The notes below the pieces were generated by a model. That model had not been told where the DNA came from, searched no databases, and saw nothing but the letters and a program-made list of their open reading frames with translations. A program made the translations under genes and the position numbers. From NCBI GenBank assembly GCA_001714685.2, contig MDTP02000058.1, positions 1 to 47,504 of the forward strand: DNA of 47,504 nt. The letters are read 5' to 3'. Shown here piece after piece: positions 46,015-47,504 of this stretch. Source of the stretch: Methanosarcina sp. Ant1. GTDB taxonomy: Archaea; Halobacteriota; Methanosarcinia; Methanosarcinales; Methanosarcinaceae. How positions within the stretch are numbered: the stretch's first letter is position 1; every line of letters begins with the position of its first letter.

Positions 46015-46617
46015 TTACAGAGGAATAATCTTTTTTCCGTACATCTCATTCAGTACCTGACCCATGGCAGCGTAAAATGCTGAAAATCCTGTGAATATAC
46101 CCTCATAGCCGGCAATCTTGAGTATCGCCGGGTTTTGCAGATAGTTCCCTGCGGCAAGCAGGAAGAACAGGATCGTCAGGGACAGGAAAACGACCTGGAG
46201 AGCCCTTGTTGCTTTCAGTGTGCCTATGAACATGTAAAGAGTAAAAAGTCCCCACATGAAGAGGTACGCAGCCAAGGGAGCTGCATCTGTAGCAAAGCCT
46301 GAATATTCTGCAGACTTAGGGATCAGGACAAGTCCTACCAGACTGAGCCAGAAAAGCCCGTATGAGGTAAAAGCCGTGGTACCAAAAGTATTGCCCTTTT
46401 TCCATTCCATGATTCCGGCAATAACCTGAGCTATTCCACCATAGAAGATGCCCATTGCAAGGATCATCGAGTTCATCGGATAGAAACCTGCATTGTGTAT
46501 ATTCAAAAGTATAGTGGTCATTGCGAAACCCATCAAACCCAGAGGAGCGGGGTTTGCGGTTAGGTCCGTTATTTTTACATCACGAACGCTCATGATATCT
46601 TTAATGTTTTGACTCAT
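46015..46617 (-). CDS. Acetate uptake transporter, GPR1/FUN34/YaaH (AceP) family
   Basis: A protein of 200 residues with six membrane helices. The [23 protein letters not shown] stretch carries the N-P-A-P-L-G-L signature of the family. Other family marks are [40 protein letters not shown]. The family takes up acetate (with protons) or related small acids. In an acetate-using methanogen this would feed methanogenesis. Single gene. Confidence 0.9.
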   Translation of the reverse strand: MSQNIKDIMSVRDVKITDLTANPAPLGLMGFAMTTILLNIHNAGFYPMNSMILAMGIFYGGIAQVIAGIMEWKKGNTFGTTAFTSYGLFWLSLVGLVLIPKSAEYSGFATDAAPLAAYLFMWGLFTLYMFIGTLKATRALQVVFLSLTILFFLLAAGNYLQNPAILKIAGYEGIFTGFSAFYAAMGQVLNEMYGKKIIPL

Positions 46618-47076
46618 GAAATCGAATACTCCTTCCGTTAACCGGATATTTAGCCTGAACTTCTAATAAAACTAATAATGATCATCTGCCGTTTTTGAGG
46701 TCTCTTTTTAGCCTCTTGGGGAGTTAAGTAGTTGTTAATGGCTATAGAGTTTACGATATGGATATAGAAGGAAAAACAAAAAATGATCATTTCCTTTACA
46801 TGTTAGTAAAATAAAGCAGAAAAAAGTAGTTTTAAACCATAATTTGTTCTATTTGACACTTTGTATTTTAACATAAAGAGTATTAAAACAATCATGAAAA
46901 AAGAGCGGAACTGGTTAAAAATAAAAGAAAAAAGATTAATTAACCCTGATAAACCTATTTTCGGCAGGTAACTTGTTTTTTCCGCGGTATTTTTACTGGT
47001 GGCGTTTTTGTGGGAAAATACATTATCTCCAATACTAAACATCATAGCATAAAATGTTTGTTGCTTATCTTGACAT
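46618..47076. other. Intergenic region upstream of the acetate transporter
   Basis: It includes the leftward promoter region of the transporter. An 80-codon minus-strand frame (46803-47045) is AT-biased with no known domain and is not called. Confidence 0.35.
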
Positions 47077-47082
47077 TGTCAT

Positions 47083-47242
47083 GAGAGCGTCGTAAAAGTC
47101 TATTTGATTCTACAAAAAGGATAAATTTATCCTTAATAAGGTAGCAATTGCCTGAATTTTATGTAAAAATTTTATATCCATATTTAAAGTCAACGTTCAG
47201 ATTATCCAATTGTAGAATTTCTTTGACTTTTGCGACGCTCTC
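47083..47242. mobile_element. 160-bp MITE, copy 2
   Basis: It is the same length as the copy at 15727-15886 and nearly identical to it. The ends are GAGAGCGTCGTAAAAGTC and, inverted, GAGAGCGTCGCAAAAGTC. A 6-bp direct repeat TGTCAT flanks it (47077-47082 and 47243-47248), supporting transposition. Confidence 0.9.
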
Positions 47243-47254
47243 TGTCATATTAAC

Positions 47255-47504
47255 TCATTTTTGTAGGTATTGCAACATATTTCCACCCAAATTTACATCA
47301 TTTTGAGACTATTTATCTTACAATTCTTGTTTCTTCTATTTTTGTCTTGATCAATACTTGGATTATTTATACTGTCATAGATTTTTCCTGGCAAAATTAC
47401 ATACTTACCAGTAACCAGAGCAAGAATCCAATTATGTTATCAGAAAATTATTATGAATCTCTTAACCTGCTAATTCTTGCCTTCCTTCTCAGATCATTAT
47501 CTTG
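47255..47504 (+). CDS. Partial open frame leaving the window
   Basis: An 83-codon stretch without a stop runs to the right edge. It is hydrophobic: IYLTILVSSIFVLINTWIIY, then a polar part, then SLNLLILAFLLR. It would be a membrane protein fragment if real. No start codon with a Shine-Dalgarno is visible near the beginning (a TTG lies at about 47347). AT-rich DNA can give such a frame by chance. Confidence 0.25.

Noticed and set aside
46803-47045. 80-codon minus-strand ORF
   Set aside because: It has biased Phe/Lys/Asn composition, no family match and no clear start context.

Overview
The window looks like a chromosomal segment of a Methanosarcina-type methanogenic archaeon. The evidence is AT-rich intergenic DNA, Shine-Dalgarno motifs of the GGTGAT/GGAG type, DUF3344 surface proteins, a MEDS-PAS histidine kinase, an FmdE-like protein, an AceP-type acetate transporter, and nickel regulation and uptake genes. 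No database search was possible. Family calls come from motifs and recalled family patterns.

Region 1 (1-10.3 kb) is a surface-protein graveyard. Three DUF3344 genes are all damaged: one is cut by an IS66-like element at the left edge, one is cut by an ISL3-like element and carries an in-frame TGA, and one lacks its N-terminus and is frameshifted near its C-terminus. A MEDS/PAS/PAS histidine kinase lies between the first two. Region 2 (10.6-12.6 kb) holds an FmdE-like zinc protein, a 253-bp inverted-repeat element, an IS4-like transposase remnant and a small DUF2795-like protein. Region 3 (12.6-15.9 kb) is nikR embedded in copies of a roughly 300-bp dispersed repeat whose central hairpin changes sequence but keeps its pairing.

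Region 4 (16.2-37.8 kb) looks like a nickel/cobalt acquisition island. It contains two tandem nicotianamine-synthase-like genes, a SAM methyltransferase whose start codon appears to be ATA, an HExxH protein, the ECF-type transporter nikM-nikN-nikQ-nikO (split between N and Q by nested small elements), and an eight-gene opp/nik-type operon (methyltransferase, binding protein, two permeases, two ATPases, methyltransferase, binding protein). A fragment of another PDGLE (NikN-like) protein lies upstream of that operon. An inverted repeat, TGTAACTAA-N8-TTAGTAACA, sits upstream of the opp operon. Matching half-sites occur upstream of the nicotianamine-synthase pair and of nikR, so it is a candidate operator. 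The hypothesis is an archaeal nicotianamine-like metallophore made, possibly methylated, and imported here, with NikMNQO as a free-ion route.

Region 5 (37.9-47.5 kb) is ordinary chromosome: endonuclease III, a pyridine-nucleotide-disulfide oxidoreductase, purH (TTG start), a winged-helix regulator, a UbiA-family prenyltransferase and an acetate transporter. It ends with a second copy of a 160-bp inverted-repeat element and an open frame leaving the window.
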